Assembly: GCA_039090855.1 (NCBI GenBank)
Contig: CM077012.1
Span: 142,944,541 to 143,008,540, forward strand
Reading direction: 5' to 3'
Length of the DNA: 64,000 nucleotides
Source: Macrothele yani
Lineage: Eukaryota; Arthropoda; Arachnida; Araneae; Macrothelidae
The position numbers were made by a program, and so were the translations under genes. Below the pieces are notes generated by a model. It made no database searches. It saw only the letters and a list, made by a program, of their open reading frames with translations, and was not told the origin of the DNA. Within the stretch, counting starts at the first letter, position 1. Every line of letters begins with the position of its first letter. Positions 1-11,862 of the stretch are shown here, piece by piece.

Positions 1-826
1 AACTCTAGTACCTTTCATGATGCCTGGAGTACATGTATCATCCCTTTCATATAATTTGGAGTAGAAATCTTTCACTCTTGTCAAAATTTCGCCTCTATTT
101 CTTGTTACAGAACCATCTTTTCTCAGTGCCATAATCTGTTTTCTTCCCTTACTGAGATGTCCCTTTGCTATCTTTAGGCTTTGGTTGTTTTCAATTGCTT
201 TCCTTACTAGTTCACAGTTGAATTTCCTTACATCTTCAGTGATACTTTTTCGTACTGTCTTGCATAGCTCTATATATTCCACTTTGGAAGTCACATCTTC
301 TTTAGTTGTCCTCATCTCTCTTCTTTTTTGCATCAACATTTTGGTTTTTCCTGATAATTTGTTCACATGCAATTTGTTCTTAGACCCAGCTAATTTTGTT
401 GCTGTTTCCATAAGAGCTTTGGTTACTTTTCTGTTAACTTCAGAAATATCCACTTCTTCCGATGTTAGGCCTTCTAAAGCAGAGAATCTGTTCTTCAGTT
501 CCAATTTGAAGGTATTATGGTGTTTTTTAAGGTTGGTTATGTCAATACATTTTGTTTGTCTTATGAGCTTGCTACGTTCGAGCTTAGTGTTGAGGTGCAT
601 CTTACATCTCACCAATCTATGGTCACTGCCTGTGTTGAACTTGTTTAGCACACTGCAGTCTTCTATGACGAATTTTTTGTTACACATAATAAAATCAATT
701 TCACTTGTCGTCCCATTTGAATGTCTCCATGTTTATTTCCTATGTGGCTTTTTCTTGAAAAAAGAGTTCATGATGAAAAACCCTTCTGCCTCTGCAAACT
801 CAATGAGAGTATTTCCACGCTGGTTT

Positions 827-902
827 CTGTTGCCGTGACCGAATTTACCTACTGAAGTTTCATTCTGTTGCCGTGACCGAATTTACCTACTGAAGTTTCA
901 TT
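827..902. repeat. 38 bp tandem duplication inside RTE copy 1
   Basis: Two adjacent identical 38 bp units (827-864 and 865-902). The other RTE copies here have a single unit. 38 is not a multiple of 3, so this is a frameshifting duplication. Confidence 0.95.
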
Positions 903-1570
903 CTGTTGCCGTTGCCCTATTTTTGCATTGAAATCTCCCATAATTATCTTCAAGTGCTGCTTACCTTTATTATTTAGATCACGAATTTCCTCATAAAATT
1001 CTTCAATTTCTTCTTCAGCATGACTTGTGGTGGGTGCATAAGTTTGAATAATCTGAGTCTGGTATCTTCTCGAGAGTTGGATAACGAGTCGTGCAGCTCT
1101 GTCAGAGGAACTTTCAACTTCTACAACTTTATCCTTTAGTTTCTTGTTTATTATAAATCCAACACCACTAGTTCTGCCAGTATCTGTCCCACGATAGTAG
1201 AAGAGATGTCCACTTTTCAGTTCAATGAGATGTTCTCCTTTTCTCGTTACCTCACTTAGCCCGACGATGTCCCACTTGATCCTTTGTAGTTCCTCTTCCA
1301 ATTCAAGAAGCCTTGAATCAGAAGATAGGGAGCGTCCGTTATATGTAGCCAAGGTCAGCATCAGATGGCAGCCTAGTCCGGTCCTCCCGGGATTCTTAGC
1401 ACCCTCTGCCTTCATGTCGCACTGGCCGCTGCCTTGGCCAGGTACATTCCAGCTGCCGGAGACTGAGGGCCAAGATTTAAGTTGTGGAGTCATTTTGGAG
1501 GGGTTTGGCCATAACTCACCACGCTGGCCAAGCAGGTTGGTGAGTGTGGGATAGCATTTCCTCTAATCCT
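849..1570 (-). pseudogene. RTE endonuclease domain, disrupted
   Basis: Encodes the N-terminal apurinic/apyrimidinic-type endonuclease of the RTE protein. Visible motifs are LATYNGRSL, DIVGLSEV (catalytic Glu region), GVGFIINKKL and MGDFNAKIG (Asp/Asn of the active site). The frame is lost at the 38 bp duplication, so the reading ends in a few unrelated residues. The start used by the family is probably the Met of MLTLATYNG; an upstream in-frame Met also exists. Role in the family: nicks target DNA to prime reverse transcription. Confidence 0.85.
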
Positions 1571-1705
1571 GATGGTACAGTTATACCGCTATTGGCGGTC
1601 GTCAGAGCCCCTTTAGTGGGAACAGGATGTACCACGAGAAGGCGGGGTTGACATTTGTCAAGGAGAGGTTGTGATGTTATGCATCACCTGACCTTACATC
1701 CCTTG

Positions 1706-1709
<4 letters not shown>

Positions 1710-1742
<33 letters not shown>
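1710..1742. repeat. (TA)n microsatellite
   Basis: A run of alternating TA directly beyond the 5' end of RTE copy 1. Confidence 0.95.
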
Positions 1743-1744
<2 letters not shown>

Positions 1745-2512
1745 TTAAGAGCAAAACTGAAGACTAAGGAAAAACTTTAGAATTTAAAACGAAAGTTGCA
1801 AAATAACCTGAAGATCAAAACGTGCAACGCAGCAGTTTTGAAAATTCAGAATTCACATTCTATTAAGAAGATACCTAAGCAAAAAAATACACATATAATT
1901 TTGACTCACACCAAGTACAACATAGAAAAGGTTATGTATCTACCTGTGTGAGTAAAAGGAGAAAAGGTAAAAAAATAAAATAAAACGACTGAATGTAGAA
2001 GGTGTCGAGAATACCGAGCCTTGGCTTTATCAAGGACCAGCAAAAACTCTGCATTTTCTCACCTCCACAAAGACCTAGTTGGAAATGGGTTTCTGCAAGG
2101 CCATAGATGCAAGTAACATTCCCACCTAAAATAGTTTTAAAAAAATATATATATGTCATGTCCTCCGCAGAGTTGCATGACCTAGCACTAGTTAACAATT
2201 TCGCTTGCATCCATTAACCTTCCTGGCCCGACCCATGCTCTTCATCTGTTACTATTAAACAGAGAGAAGAAGATTAAAGAGAACTCAAGCTGTGAGAGTG
2301 ACATAATAATTAGAAATAATTTTCAGCTATAACGAAATGCCAAGTTCGTTTGAGAGAGAATTTAAACCTGAAAATCAATGCAAAAGAAATCCAAATTTTT
2401 ACATTGCAATTAAAAAAGGAAATATTAATTTTTAAAAAACAGATTTTTGAAAGAAAACTTGAGTCTAAAACCCCCTACTCTACAACTTATGACAGCACGA
2501 AAACGAGAATAA
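1743..2512. repeat. Dispersed repeat, unclassified (related to 22770-23300)
   Basis: Shares a diverged block with 22860-22970 (the run ending AAGGACCAGCAAAA, then ACAAAGACCTAGTTG and ATGGGTTTCTGC). Both copies follow a TA-rich microsatellite. A minus open frame at 1932-2210 merely reads through the repeat and resembles no protein I know. Likely a non-autonomous TE fragment; class unknown. Confidence 0.6.
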
Positions 2513-3018
2513 GTTAAAGACAATAATTAACTAAAGAAAACTTTGTGAAAGTTATATGCCTTAAACAGTTAGTTGCAATATGTACAAAGTATTTCAGCAG
2601 TGCTTTAAGTGCATAATTAATTAGTTATTAAGAACTTAACTACTTTGAAAATACAGCGCATAGAAAAGGAACAAGCTTAGCCAACTTCTGTTCCTAGGTA
2701 CCCCAAAAGACGCGCAAAGTTACAAAGAAAAGAAAGAGTTAAAACCCGCAAAAATGTTAACAGACAAGCCAGTGCCTAAAAGCTGAAAAGCTTTAGCTTT
2801 TCAGGTACCTAGGAACAGAAGTTGGCTAAGAAGTTGGAACAGAAGTTGGCTAAGCTTGTTCCTTTTCTATGCGCTGTATTTTCAAAGTAGTTAAGTTCTT
2901 AATAACTAATTAATTATGCACTTAAAAGCACTGCTGAAATACTTTGTACATATTGCAACTAACTGTTTAAGGCATATAACTTTCACAAAGTTTTCTTTAG
3001 TTAATTATTGTCTTTAAC
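2513..3018. repeat. Large imperfect palindrome (foldback, about 0.5 kb)
   Basis: Left arm 2513-2702 and right arm 2804-3018 are near-perfect reverse complements around a loop of about 100 bp that itself holds a small palindrome. The right arm carries a 24 bp tandem repeat (AAGTTGGAACAGAAGTTGGC-type) absent from the left. Part of the outer arm recurs at about 3020-3055 in left-arm orientation. No coding content. Confidence 0.9.
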
Positions 3019-3849
3019 TATAATTAACTAAAGAAAACTTTGTGAAAGTTATATGCATTTATATGGTCACAGAAATGGATCAGAATCCATCACGAACAGA
3101 TTAAGTACCGATTTTGAAATTTAATTTGGCCTTAAAAAAGGGGGGTGTGCATGCTGCACTGATTAATTTCGAAGATGAGACTGTTAGAAATACGAAAACG
3201 TGTACTTTATTAGAAAAAATACTTAAAAATATGAAGTCACTTTCTTTCATTATGACCAAATTTATTAAAAAGGAGGAACAAAACCCAGGAAATATAGAAA
3301 ATAAAAGCACAAGAACACAATCAGGATAGCAAAAAGGGGAGGATGCAGCTTTGCCAGAAAAATTTGAAATCACGGAACTCCTAAGAACAATAATTTCCTG
3401 CAGTTTTGGAAGATTTTTTTAACAGCGGATGACATGAAGACACCAGAAAAATTGTCCAAAAATATGTCACTAATAATCCCAAAAAAATGTTTAATGAATG
3501 GTAGAACCTTGAAAACATGAAAATAAATTACACAAATATTGAATAACATTATTTCACTGTTTCAATTTCCGTAGCATATTCAATGCTTCACATCACAACT
3601 ATGGAGAATCTGTCTAGCGTCTGCAATTGGAGTATTATAAAAGACATGTTACCAAAGAAAACAAGAATTACGAATTATTGAATTCCACTTCCACCAAAAC
3701 TTGACGTTTTCTCAAAAACATCCGGATTCGAGACACTGGGTTCAAAAACCAGACATAATCCGATTAAATTGGGACACTAGAAAGCTATGATAGATGTTTT
3801 TCAGTCAGTGGCAGAAATAAGAAATTTGCATACCACTTCGAAATTTGTG
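3019..3849. other. No gene seen
   Basis: Contains the extra partial arm copy (about 3020-3055), then AT-rich sequence. Open frames at 3101-3373 (minus) and 3114-3329 (plus) overlap each other and resemble nothing I recognise. The right part may be the eroded start of the mariner remnant that follows. Confidence 0.5.
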
Positions 3850-4560
3850 ATAGGTAAAAATCCGGAATGTCACTGTTCAAAAATCCAGGAAATCAAAACC
3901 AAAATCAGAACTGATGATAGCAGACAAGTTGGATATTAATTGCAAAACTGTTCATTAGGTACTCACAGAAAATCTGGCTGTATACACAAGATTATTGGGA
4001 AATGTGTCCCAAAAGTGCAGTCATTTAAATAGAAAGAGCAAAACCATCACATTTTAAGTGACTATCTGAAACAACAGGAAACTGAAAATTTTCTTAAGTG
4101 ATAACCTGTGATGATGGACTTAGCGCTACCAGTATGACCCAGAAACTACACGACATTTAAGTGTATAGTGCACTTCATCTTTGCCCCCATCAAAAAAGGT
4201 ATGGCTTTCCCCACTTATTTCTCTGATGTGCATGGAATTGTTCACACTGAATTTTTGTCTCAGAATCGGACTGTGAATAAAGAATTCTACATGGCAGTTC
4301 TCAGATAACTTTGAAATGTGGTCAGGAAGAAAGAAATAAGCTGTGTACCAAAAAACCCTCTTAAATCCTGCATCATGGCAACATGCCATCACATTCTTCC
4401 CTTTCAGTATAAAAATTCATGGCATGTAGCCCCCCCCCCCCATGGAATACCCACCATATTTTCTTGATGTTTGGCCTTGCACTAGCAGACTTCTGATCAT
4501 TTCCAAAATTTTGGAACTGATTGAAAGGAAAGCATTTCTCTAGCATTGAACACAACCAAA
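3850..4560 (+). pseudogene. Degenerate mariner-like transposase
   Basis: Plus-strand frames read a worn mariner transposase: a helix-turn-helix-like stretch (ADKLDINCKTVH, then VLTENLA) at about 3925-3985, a YDPET-like motif near 4130 that follows the first catalytic Asp in mariners, and a VNKEFYMAVLR-like block near 4275. Many stops and frame changes interrupt it and no terminal repeats are evident. Identification rests on motif order only. Confidence 0.55.
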
Positions 4561-5179
4561 CAACTGTTGGACAAAATTTATGACAATTCTCAGTTGGTGA
4601 TTTCTAGAATTGACAGTGAATCATTTTAAAATTTGGTAAGTTTATCTTTTTTTATAAACCAGTCAAGAAACTCCTTTGTCCAACGGTGTATTCCAGCTAT
4701 TTTTTTTTTTTTCCTGTTTTCGTTCCTCCTGAATAAATCACATTTAGATTAAATTCACAGTTCAAATACGAAGTATATTCAACATTGTTAATTTGTATTT
4801 ATCAGCAAGATCATTTCACACCTGCATACCAATATACCGTTAAAAAATGTTAGAACAAATATTTTAAAAAATAGTGGTTAGCAACAAAAATTTTTCATCT
4901 TTTTCTGTCCATTGCTAATTTGTTTTGCTTTTGCAATTACTAATGAGGGATTTTACATTTTCAGTACATCTTGTTCTAGATCTATGGTTTGGTCAACATC
5001 CTGATACTACAGGAGGCAACATTAGTCTAAATAACTTTTCATCTTCCCTGCTACATGCATTTCCAAAACTACCTCAATACCTTCTGATTAATTTTTCTTC
5101 AACCAAACAAGTACCCAGCTCAGTTTTAAAGTCCTTATTACTAACTCTATTCTGCCCTGAATACACCAATTTTACCTGA
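4561..5179. other. No gene seen
   Basis: AT-rich, with a poly-T run near 4700. The plus frame at 4925-5179 has no recognisable domain. Confidence 0.5.
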
Positions 5180-5310
5180 ATATTATCTTAAAAGTATATT
5201 TTAGCAATATGGGGATTACTAGGATGAATTAAAATAAAAATAAAAGTAAAAGTAAAAATAAAGTCATCCTAGTAATCCCCGTATTGCTGAAATATGTTTT
5301 TAAGATATCT
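5180..5310. repeat. Hairpin MITE-like repeat
   Basis: Arms 5180-5226 and 5264-5310 are reverse complements with few mismatches, around an A-rich spacer of about 37 bp. The inner arm core is GGGGATTACTAGGATGA. It could form a long stem in RNA. Confidence 0.85.
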
Positions 5311-6206
5311 CATCGCTAGGATTTTGCCATGACTTTATTAATGCACTGAATATTATTCTTAACACTTGCATATCAGTAGTTTCCAAATTCATAGTTTCCA
5401 ACCTCTTTGCAGCCAACTCTCCCTGCCACAATACTAATTGCATATAATACAGTACTGTATGCACACACTATCTCTATTTTGTGATTCTGTTTACAAATCC
5501 TTATTAAGATTTCCAGGATCATTAATAACCACACCCAAACGAAACTTGCTTGCTCTAGCCTGTTCCCAAGTACTATATAATTAATGATATTTGAGATTCA
5601 ACTTAGAACTACAGATTTAAACTTCCCAATACTCCTAACCACCCCAAACTTTTCGTATGTCCTCTTCATCTAATCAAGATTATACTGCAAATAGTTTACA
5701 TTCTTCAAAATGAAACTAAGACACCAGCAGATAAGCAAACTGCTAATATCAGAAACACCTATTTCAATATCTGGTGTTAAGTCACTTGAATAGGTTTATT
5801 CATACAGATTACAAACAAAGATAGCAACAGCAAACACAATTCTATCTTTCCTCATAATTAATCTCAAACCACTTTTATCAGTATTTCCATCCATCTAACC
5901 ATTTTTTTTATAACGGGAATTAATTGTGGACCCACACACTATTAATTACCTTAATAAAAATTTATTTTCTTCAAAATTATTATTGTCTGAATAATTTTGA
6001 GATGATAAAGCTTGAGAAGCAACAGAAATATAATTAAAAACATCAAAACTTGCATTCTGCTACAGATGACACACAGATGGACTAAGATAACGTTTGAGTT
6101 TTAAGAAGCAAAATTTTAATACTCTACATTAATTTTAAATAACGATATACAGCTGTGTCATTTCCATAAAGCATGATATTTTTATTACAAAATCTATGTC
6201 ACATAC
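5311..6206. other. No gene seen (probable intron or intergenic)
   Basis: AT-rich, with no domain-like open frame. It lies downstream of the exon candidate at 6207-6390 on the minus strand. Confidence 0.4.
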
Positions 6207-6390
6207 CTGAAGTCATTTTGTATTTTGAAAGTTCTTCCCAGACTAAAGATCGAGCTCTGTTCATCATCTTCATACATTCCTTGTTGAAACCAACTTTTGT
6301 GTTGTACACTTTACCACATCTTCCCGATAAAAAATCATCTCTGCTTATTTTGGTAGCCATTGCCACCAAAATATCAAAAAACAATGAAAC
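6207..6390 (-). CDS. Candidate host exon, protein unknown
   Basis: An uninterrupted 184 bp minus-strand frame (61 codons plus 1 nt). A TTTTAG acceptor sits just beyond 6390 and a GTATGT donor occupies 6201-6206. The peptide begins VSLFFDILVAMATKI and ends SLVWEELSKYKMTS; its composition is protein-like and it matches no TE family I know. It joins in phase 0 to the small exon at 6986-7012. Alternatively it is a chance open frame, but splice sites, length and phase all agree. Confidence 0.6.
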
Positions 6391-6985
6391 CTAAAACACA
6401 GAAGATAACACAGAAAGCTAAAAGTGAAAATCTTTCAAAACTATGATTTAAGCAGTCTATTTGTTAACACACCAGATGAGTTTGTAATTAGTGTGCTTGT
6501 GAAGAGACAGCTGATCCACTTTTTCATAATTTCACTATCATAAAATGTTTAGTATATCAAAAATTACTTTTCTAAAGACACACACAGAAAACATTACTTC
6601 TTTTAATCCTCATTAATGAAGATCATCATGATAAGTAATGGCTGCACATAAAAATAAAACTTTAATCAAATGGTAGCACATTAACTGTAAGGTACACTTA
6701 TATTAATGAATATCTTGGTCTTCCACTTCAGTATTTAACTGTTAAAACAATCAGTACTAAAAATTTCCAGACCACAAGTAAAAATCACAGGAGCGGGTAG
6801 GACAAAAATATTAATTATCAAGTAGATATCTAAATACACAGCACTTAAAAAGAACTTGATAATAGCAGGTAGACATGTACATGATGCTAGAGTGATGGTG
6901 GCACTGATGAAAGAATTCCTGCATAATTCTGTTAAGCTTATTTAACGAAATCATAAATGCAGTGACTGAAATAATTTTAACTTAC
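6391..6985. other. Probable intron
   Basis: AT-rich sequence between two exon candidates. Nothing else is recognised. Confidence 0.4.
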
Positions 6986-7012
6986 CATGGATATTTCATT
7001 CCAATCATGCCG
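6986..7012 (-). CDS. Candidate 27 bp micro-exon of the same host gene
   Basis: A perfect GTAAGT donor lies immediately left (rc of 6980-6985). Reading upstream in the frame that joins exon 6207-6390, the peptide is RHDWNEISM, back to a TAG whose AG would be the acceptor. Joined to the next exon it gives a smooth ...NEISM-VSLFF... sequence. The pyrimidine tract is only moderate, so the right edge is uncertain. Confidence 0.45.
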
Positions 7013-7370
7013 CTACTTCAAGCATCAATGTGTGGTGTGAGATACTAGTAAATTTGTAAGCTGATTTCAAGAAATTTTAGAAAAGCAGTGTTCAGGAGAG
7101 TGGGACTAGCATAAGGGCTGGATTGGCATAGAAACAACCATAGAGTAGGAAATCAGAAATTTTTACGTTATAAAAGTTACAGTTGCTAGTCTGAAAATTA
7201 TGGCAATTGTAGTTGTCTAATTTTAGTGAATTACATCAGCTAAAAGAGTGCAAGCAGCTGTATAGGCTGCAAGTGTCTTTTTTTTTTTTTTTTTTTTCTT
7301 GTATATCAATATGTGCATTTGATTTCAAGGGGAAATTCAAATGTACTACAAATGTACCTAACAAAGAAAA
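7013..7370. other. No gene seen
   Basis: Probable intron. Contains a poly-T run at about 7278-7299, left of the gypsy-A insertion. Confidence 0.5.
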
Positions 7371-7375
7371 GTTAT

Positions 7376-7706
7376 TGTTCTGAAGTAGCACAAACATAGT
7401 TGTTCCGAAATAATCACTAACACCGCAAGGAGGAAAGGAGGAAGAAGGTATTAAGGTGTAACACATTTGTTAAAGTACGAAGATCAGAAGTAATCGTATA
7501 CACTGGAGATAACATACTTTATTTACACTCATTACACGTAGGATTACTACTCACGCTCAGACTATGATGAAAACACAACACCGAAGAAGGATGCCAGATC
7601 TCCTTTTACAATTCATGACAACGTAAGTCATTGCATCCTCTGGCGGACTAGAGCAAAACCTAGAGGAGCCACTTACCTAGAAATACATAACACTTAAATC
7701 ATAACA
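7376..7706 (-). repeat. gypsy-A 3' LTR
   Basis: 331 bp, begins TGTTCTGAAG and ends CTTAAATCATAACA on the plus strand. Nearly identical to 11883-12213. Confidence 0.95.
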
Positions 7707-7718
7707 CCCCTTCCCCCT
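7707..7718 (-). other. gypsy-A polypurine tract
   Basis: Minus strand AGGGGGAAGGGG directly abuts the 3' LTR, as expected of the plus-strand primer. It overlaps the last codons of the integrase frame. Confidence 0.85.
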
Positions 7719-9798
7719 AAGTTATGAAGTCCTCGAAACGTTTTGGTCTCACAGTCTGTCGTCGTGGTCTTCTTAGAGTCAATTTGGCATCAGAGTCTTT
7801 AGACACTGGTTCAGCAGGAAGTTCACTAACAGTATTTTCCAAAGGAAGAGAAAGAGTACTGGAATCTGAAGCTTCAGGGACGGTTACAGGTGCTTCTACT
7901 TGTCGTTGTCGCATCTGATTCACATGGCGTTTCACAGTGTCGCCTGTAGGTGTTATCACCCTGTAGGAAACAGGACCTGTACATTGAGAAACATGGCAGC
8001 AGGAATCCACACTGGCTCATCTCGATGATTCTTGATGTACACAGGATCATCTGGCTCAAAATTATGTAGACTATGTTGTTCAAGCTGCTTCCTGGCATAA
8101 ACTTCTTGCTTGACTATACGATCAGTAGTAAGGTCTGGATGGATGCAGTCTAAGTATGTCTTTAGTCACCTAGACATTAACAGTTCAGCTGGACTGAAAC
8201 CCATAGAAGATGAAGGAGTGATGTGTTGGTGTAGCAGAAAATTAGCTAAGCGCTTCCTCCAAGACCCGTGTGTTATTCTTTTGAGAGAATCCTTAGTAGT
8301 CTGAACCATTCTTTCTGCTTGACCATTAGCTGCAGGATGGTAAGTGGAGATCAAAACTCGTTGAATGGCATTATTACGTAGGAAGGCATCATAAGCAGAA
8401 GATGTAAACTGAGGACCATTGTCAGAAACCACTACATCAGGAATACCATGAGTACTAAATATTTCTCACAGGACATCAATAGTAGCACTGGTTGAAGTAG
8501 ATGGCATGTGTCTTACCTCCAACCATTTTGAGTAGGAATCCACAAGGATTAGGAAATTTTGTCCATGGTATGGTCCCGCGAAATCAACGTGTAGACAAGA
8601 CCAAGGTTTAGTCATAACTTACCAAGGATGAACAGGAGCACGAGGAGGAGAATGTCTAGTTTCTTGGCATTGGACACAGTCTTTCACGTGATATGCAATA
8701 TGATCTTCCATGTGCGGCCACCACACATATGAAGGTGCAAGAGCTTTCATTCGCTCATTACCTGGATGAGCAAGATGTAATTCTTCCAGAACGCGCTGGT
8801 ATCCACATGTAGGTATGACTACACAATTTCCCCAAAGCAAGCAATTTTTATGAACAGAAAGTTCATTTTTCTTAGAGAAGAAGATACAGAAATCAGGAGA
8901 CGGTTTTCCTTCAGGCCATCCCCTCACACCCAGTTGAGAACACATGATAGAATTGGATCTCGAAGTGTCATTTTAGCAATTTCACTAGCTTGTAATGGAG
9001 GATTGTCTAAATCTTCTGTAAACAACACTTCAAGTTGAGGTGGAATTTCACAATCTGAAATTTCTTGAGATAATCTACTTAATGCATCAGCATTTTGAAT
9101 TTTCTTGCCTGGTCGATGTACGAGTGTGAAGTCATAAGCATTCAGCATTATAGACTATCTCAGCATACGAGGAGAAAGAATTTCTGGAGTAACTTTTGAT
9201 CTGGTGAATAATCCTAGAAGTGGTTGATGGTCAGTAATGATAGTAAAATGGTGACCATACAAGAAATGATGATTTTTTTTAAATCCCACTATAATACTCA
9301 GTGCATCTTTATCAATTTGAGCGTAGTTTCTCTCAGTAGAAGTTAAGGTTTTTGAAGCGAAAGCAATGGGTGAGTCTCTCCCATCTAGAAGCTTATTGAC
9401 TTAACACACAACCCACACCATATGATGATGCATCACAAGTAAGAATTATTGGCACTTCTCATCAAAAGGAATTAACACGGTGTCAGAAGATAACAAAGCC
9501 TTTACAGACTTAAAGGCATTGTCATGAATCTCAGTCCAAGACCATGTACTATCTTTCTTGAGAATTTTATGCAATGGTTCCGCAACAGTAGCTTTAGCCT
9601 TGAGGAAACTGTGGTAAACATTAAGGAGTTCCAGGAATGCTTGTAGTTGTTGCTTGTTCTTAGGAACCGGCGTTGCCTGAATTGCCTCGACTTTAGTTTT
9701 TGACGGATGTATTCCATAAGCATCAATTCTATATCCCAGGAACTCCCCTTCCGTGACACCAAACAGACACTTTTCTTTTTAGCATGTAGTCCAGCCTT
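7717..9798 (-). pseudogene. gypsy-A pol, C-terminal half: RT thumb, RNase H, integrase
   Basis: Downstream of the stop at 9799-9801 the homology continues: a CLFGVTEGEFLGYRID-like RT thumb, RNase H with TCDASSYGVG and ERNYAQIDK, and [10 protein letters not shown]. Integrase follows: an HLAHPGNERM...CVQCQ zinc-binding region near 8670-8770, then the DDE core HVDFAGP, SDNGPQFTSS and ANGQAERMVQ (about 8300-8600), ending in a basic tail at 7717. Interruptions include a frameshift near 9772, a TAG near 9152, a stop near 8617 and a TGA near 8465. Catalytic residues are still legible. Confidence 0.88.
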
Positions 9799-11130
9799 TC
9801 AAAGCTGAGCGAGAACTTTGCGAAGCCTAGAAGCTAGCTCTTTGAGAGATGTTGCTCTAACTAGCAAATCATCAAAATAGGGTATGACTCCCTCTGATCC
9901 AGTAAACAGTTCATCAATGATGTTTCGGAATATTCCAGGGGCTACATTTATTCCATACTGCAATCGTTTTACTTTAAATGCTCCCCGGTGTGTAACGATT
10001 GTCTGTGCTTCCGCAGACTCATCATCAACTACGAGCTGTAAGTATGCTTGAGCGAGGTCAATTTTTGCAAAAAATCCACCCCCTTTCAATGTTGACAATA
10101 AGTGATTTACTGCAGGAATAGGATATGGATGTGCTTTTATAGCAGTATTCAGTGTTACCTTGTAATCACCACAGAGTCTAACCTCCCCGAAAGATTTAAT
10201 CACTGGTACCATGGGTGTAGACCATTTTGGATTTGAGATTGGTTCAATTACATCTTCAGCTAAAAGCTTATCAAGTGTTGCATCAATCTTGGGACGAAGA
10301 GCAAGTGGAACAGTTCTTGCCTTAAAACGAATGGGAGGACTTTGAGGATCTAGGGGTAGCGAAACTACTGGCCCTTTGTATGAACCAAGTCTTTCCTCAA
10401 ATACATCATTTAATTCTTTCACCACATCATCAACAGGGTTTGTTGAAATAGCATTTACCCCCGTTATTGTAATTCCAAGTGGATGGAACCATGCATAACC
10501 TAACATGTTGCTGCACTTTCTCTGAGAGATCAGAAGCTGCAGTTGAGCACCATACTGATTATGTTGTACATTCACAACACACATTCCACGAAGGGGTATG
10601 GCATTCCCCGCAAAGTCAGTTAAACGTATTGATTCACAACACACATTCCCCTGAAAGTCAGTTAAACATATTGATGAAGGCTGAATTTCTGGCTTATTTG
10701 CATGCCAGAGCCTTTTGTATGTATAATGTGAAATGATAAAGTGAAAGGATCCTGAGTCTACCTCTAAGCTGCAATCCTTACCTTCGATGCTTAATGTAAT
10801 GGTTTGTTTCCTAACAGAATCTGTGTGATTACGTAATACATTTACACAATATTCAGAATTTATTTCCATATTTGTGCATTTTACTCTTGGCTTTCCTCGG
10901 TCAGAAGTAGGACTAATGCTTTGCTGTTTGCCTTGTTGTTTTTTCTTCCTGCAAACAGCTTTAATGTGACCCATATTCCTACAAAATTTGCAAATTGTAT
11001 TCCTGAATTTACACATAGAACGCATATGGTTTCCACCACAGCTATGGCACATGCTTCTGTTAAAACGAATTGCATACTTTGAACTAACATTTACAATTTG
11101 TTTCTTAGAATTACTTTCAGTATGTTGCAC
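9799..11130 (-). pseudogene. gypsy-A nucleocapsid, protease and reverse transcriptase
   Basis: A 443-codon open stretch. Two zinc knuckles lie at residues about 28-60 (CHSCGGNHMRSMC and CKFCRNMGHIKAVC). The aspartic protease site is EVDSGS near residue 125, DSG in place of the usual DTG. RT motifs include RLCGDYKVTLN, KIDLAQAYLQL, QYGINVAPGIF and the catalytic YFDDLLV near residue 420. It ends at a TGA (9799-9801) that likely arose from CGA. It is in the same frame as gag upstream, so gag-pol may have been one frame. Confidence 0.92.
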
Positions 11131-11705
11131 ATTACTTATTGATTCTGAAAAATTTTCGCGAGTGCAAGTTTGAGAAAATATTCGCTTCGCCTCATTAGTG
11201 GCCGTTTCAGCAGCAAGGGTTTTCGAGAATGCACCATCAAGAGTCAGTTCCGTTTCAGCTAAGAGCCTGTGTTGTACTGCATCATCAATTATTCCACATA
11301 CTAACTGGTCTCATAGACGCTCATTCAGTGTATCTCTGAAATTACACTGCTCCGCTAAACGTCGGAGGTCAGTAACATAGTCAGTAATACTTTCACCTTT
11401 ACGCTGTATACATTTCTGGAACAGATAGCGGAAATAAATTTCTGAGGATCTACGACTAAAATGATTTTTTAACAATTCATTCAATTCATCATACGATTTA
11501 TCAGTTAGTTTTAGTGGTGACACTAATGAACGAGCAATGCTCAGCGTCTCTGTTCCACAAGCTGATAGAAAACAGCATGCCTCCTCGGAGCTTCAACAAT
11601 ACCATTTGCCTCAAAATAAAAATTCAATTGCTCCACATACAAGCTCCATGAGGCAGGATTAGCAATATCGAACATTGAAATTTGGCCCACTGCCATTACA
11701 GCCAT
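11131..11705 (-). pseudogene. gypsy-A gag
   Basis: A Met at 11705 opens MAVMAVGQISMFD. The capsid-like region contains YDELNELLKNHF, YFRYLFQKCIQ and YVTDLRRLAEQCNF, as in Retrotrans_gag proteins of the Mag-type gypsy group. A frameshift near 11590 and a TGA at 11311-11313 (CGA to TGA, within what should read LRDQLVCGI) break it. Confidence 0.85.
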
Positions 11706-11862
11706 TCCGCAGCTGATGAAAACAGCAAGGGATGAACGAAAAAATTTCTCACCTCAATTCTTGAAGGACGCAGCACAATTATAATTTTGCAAGGCTCCCG
11801 CCATTGCACTTCTGATTTCACACGACTGCCATAATCCTGTGACTTAGCCGCTCGATGTCGTA

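Larger units (their letters stand above)
1..1699 (-). mobile_element. RTE-type non-LTR retrotransposon, copy 1 (5' part, cut by window edge)
   Basis: The 5' part of the same element as at 47358-50525, closely matching on the minus strand. The 5' end is at about 1699, where homology with the copy at 60184 also stops; a TA microsatellite follows. The 3' part lies outside the window. The copy is dead: there is an in-frame stop at 733-735 where the intact copy has Trp, and a 38 bp tandem duplication at 827-902 shifts the frame. Confidence 0.9.

Noticed and set aside
185..838. 217-codon plus-strand open frame, and its near twin at 49065-49718
   Set aside because: Antisense shadow of the RTE endonuclease frame; hydrophobic and without a domain.
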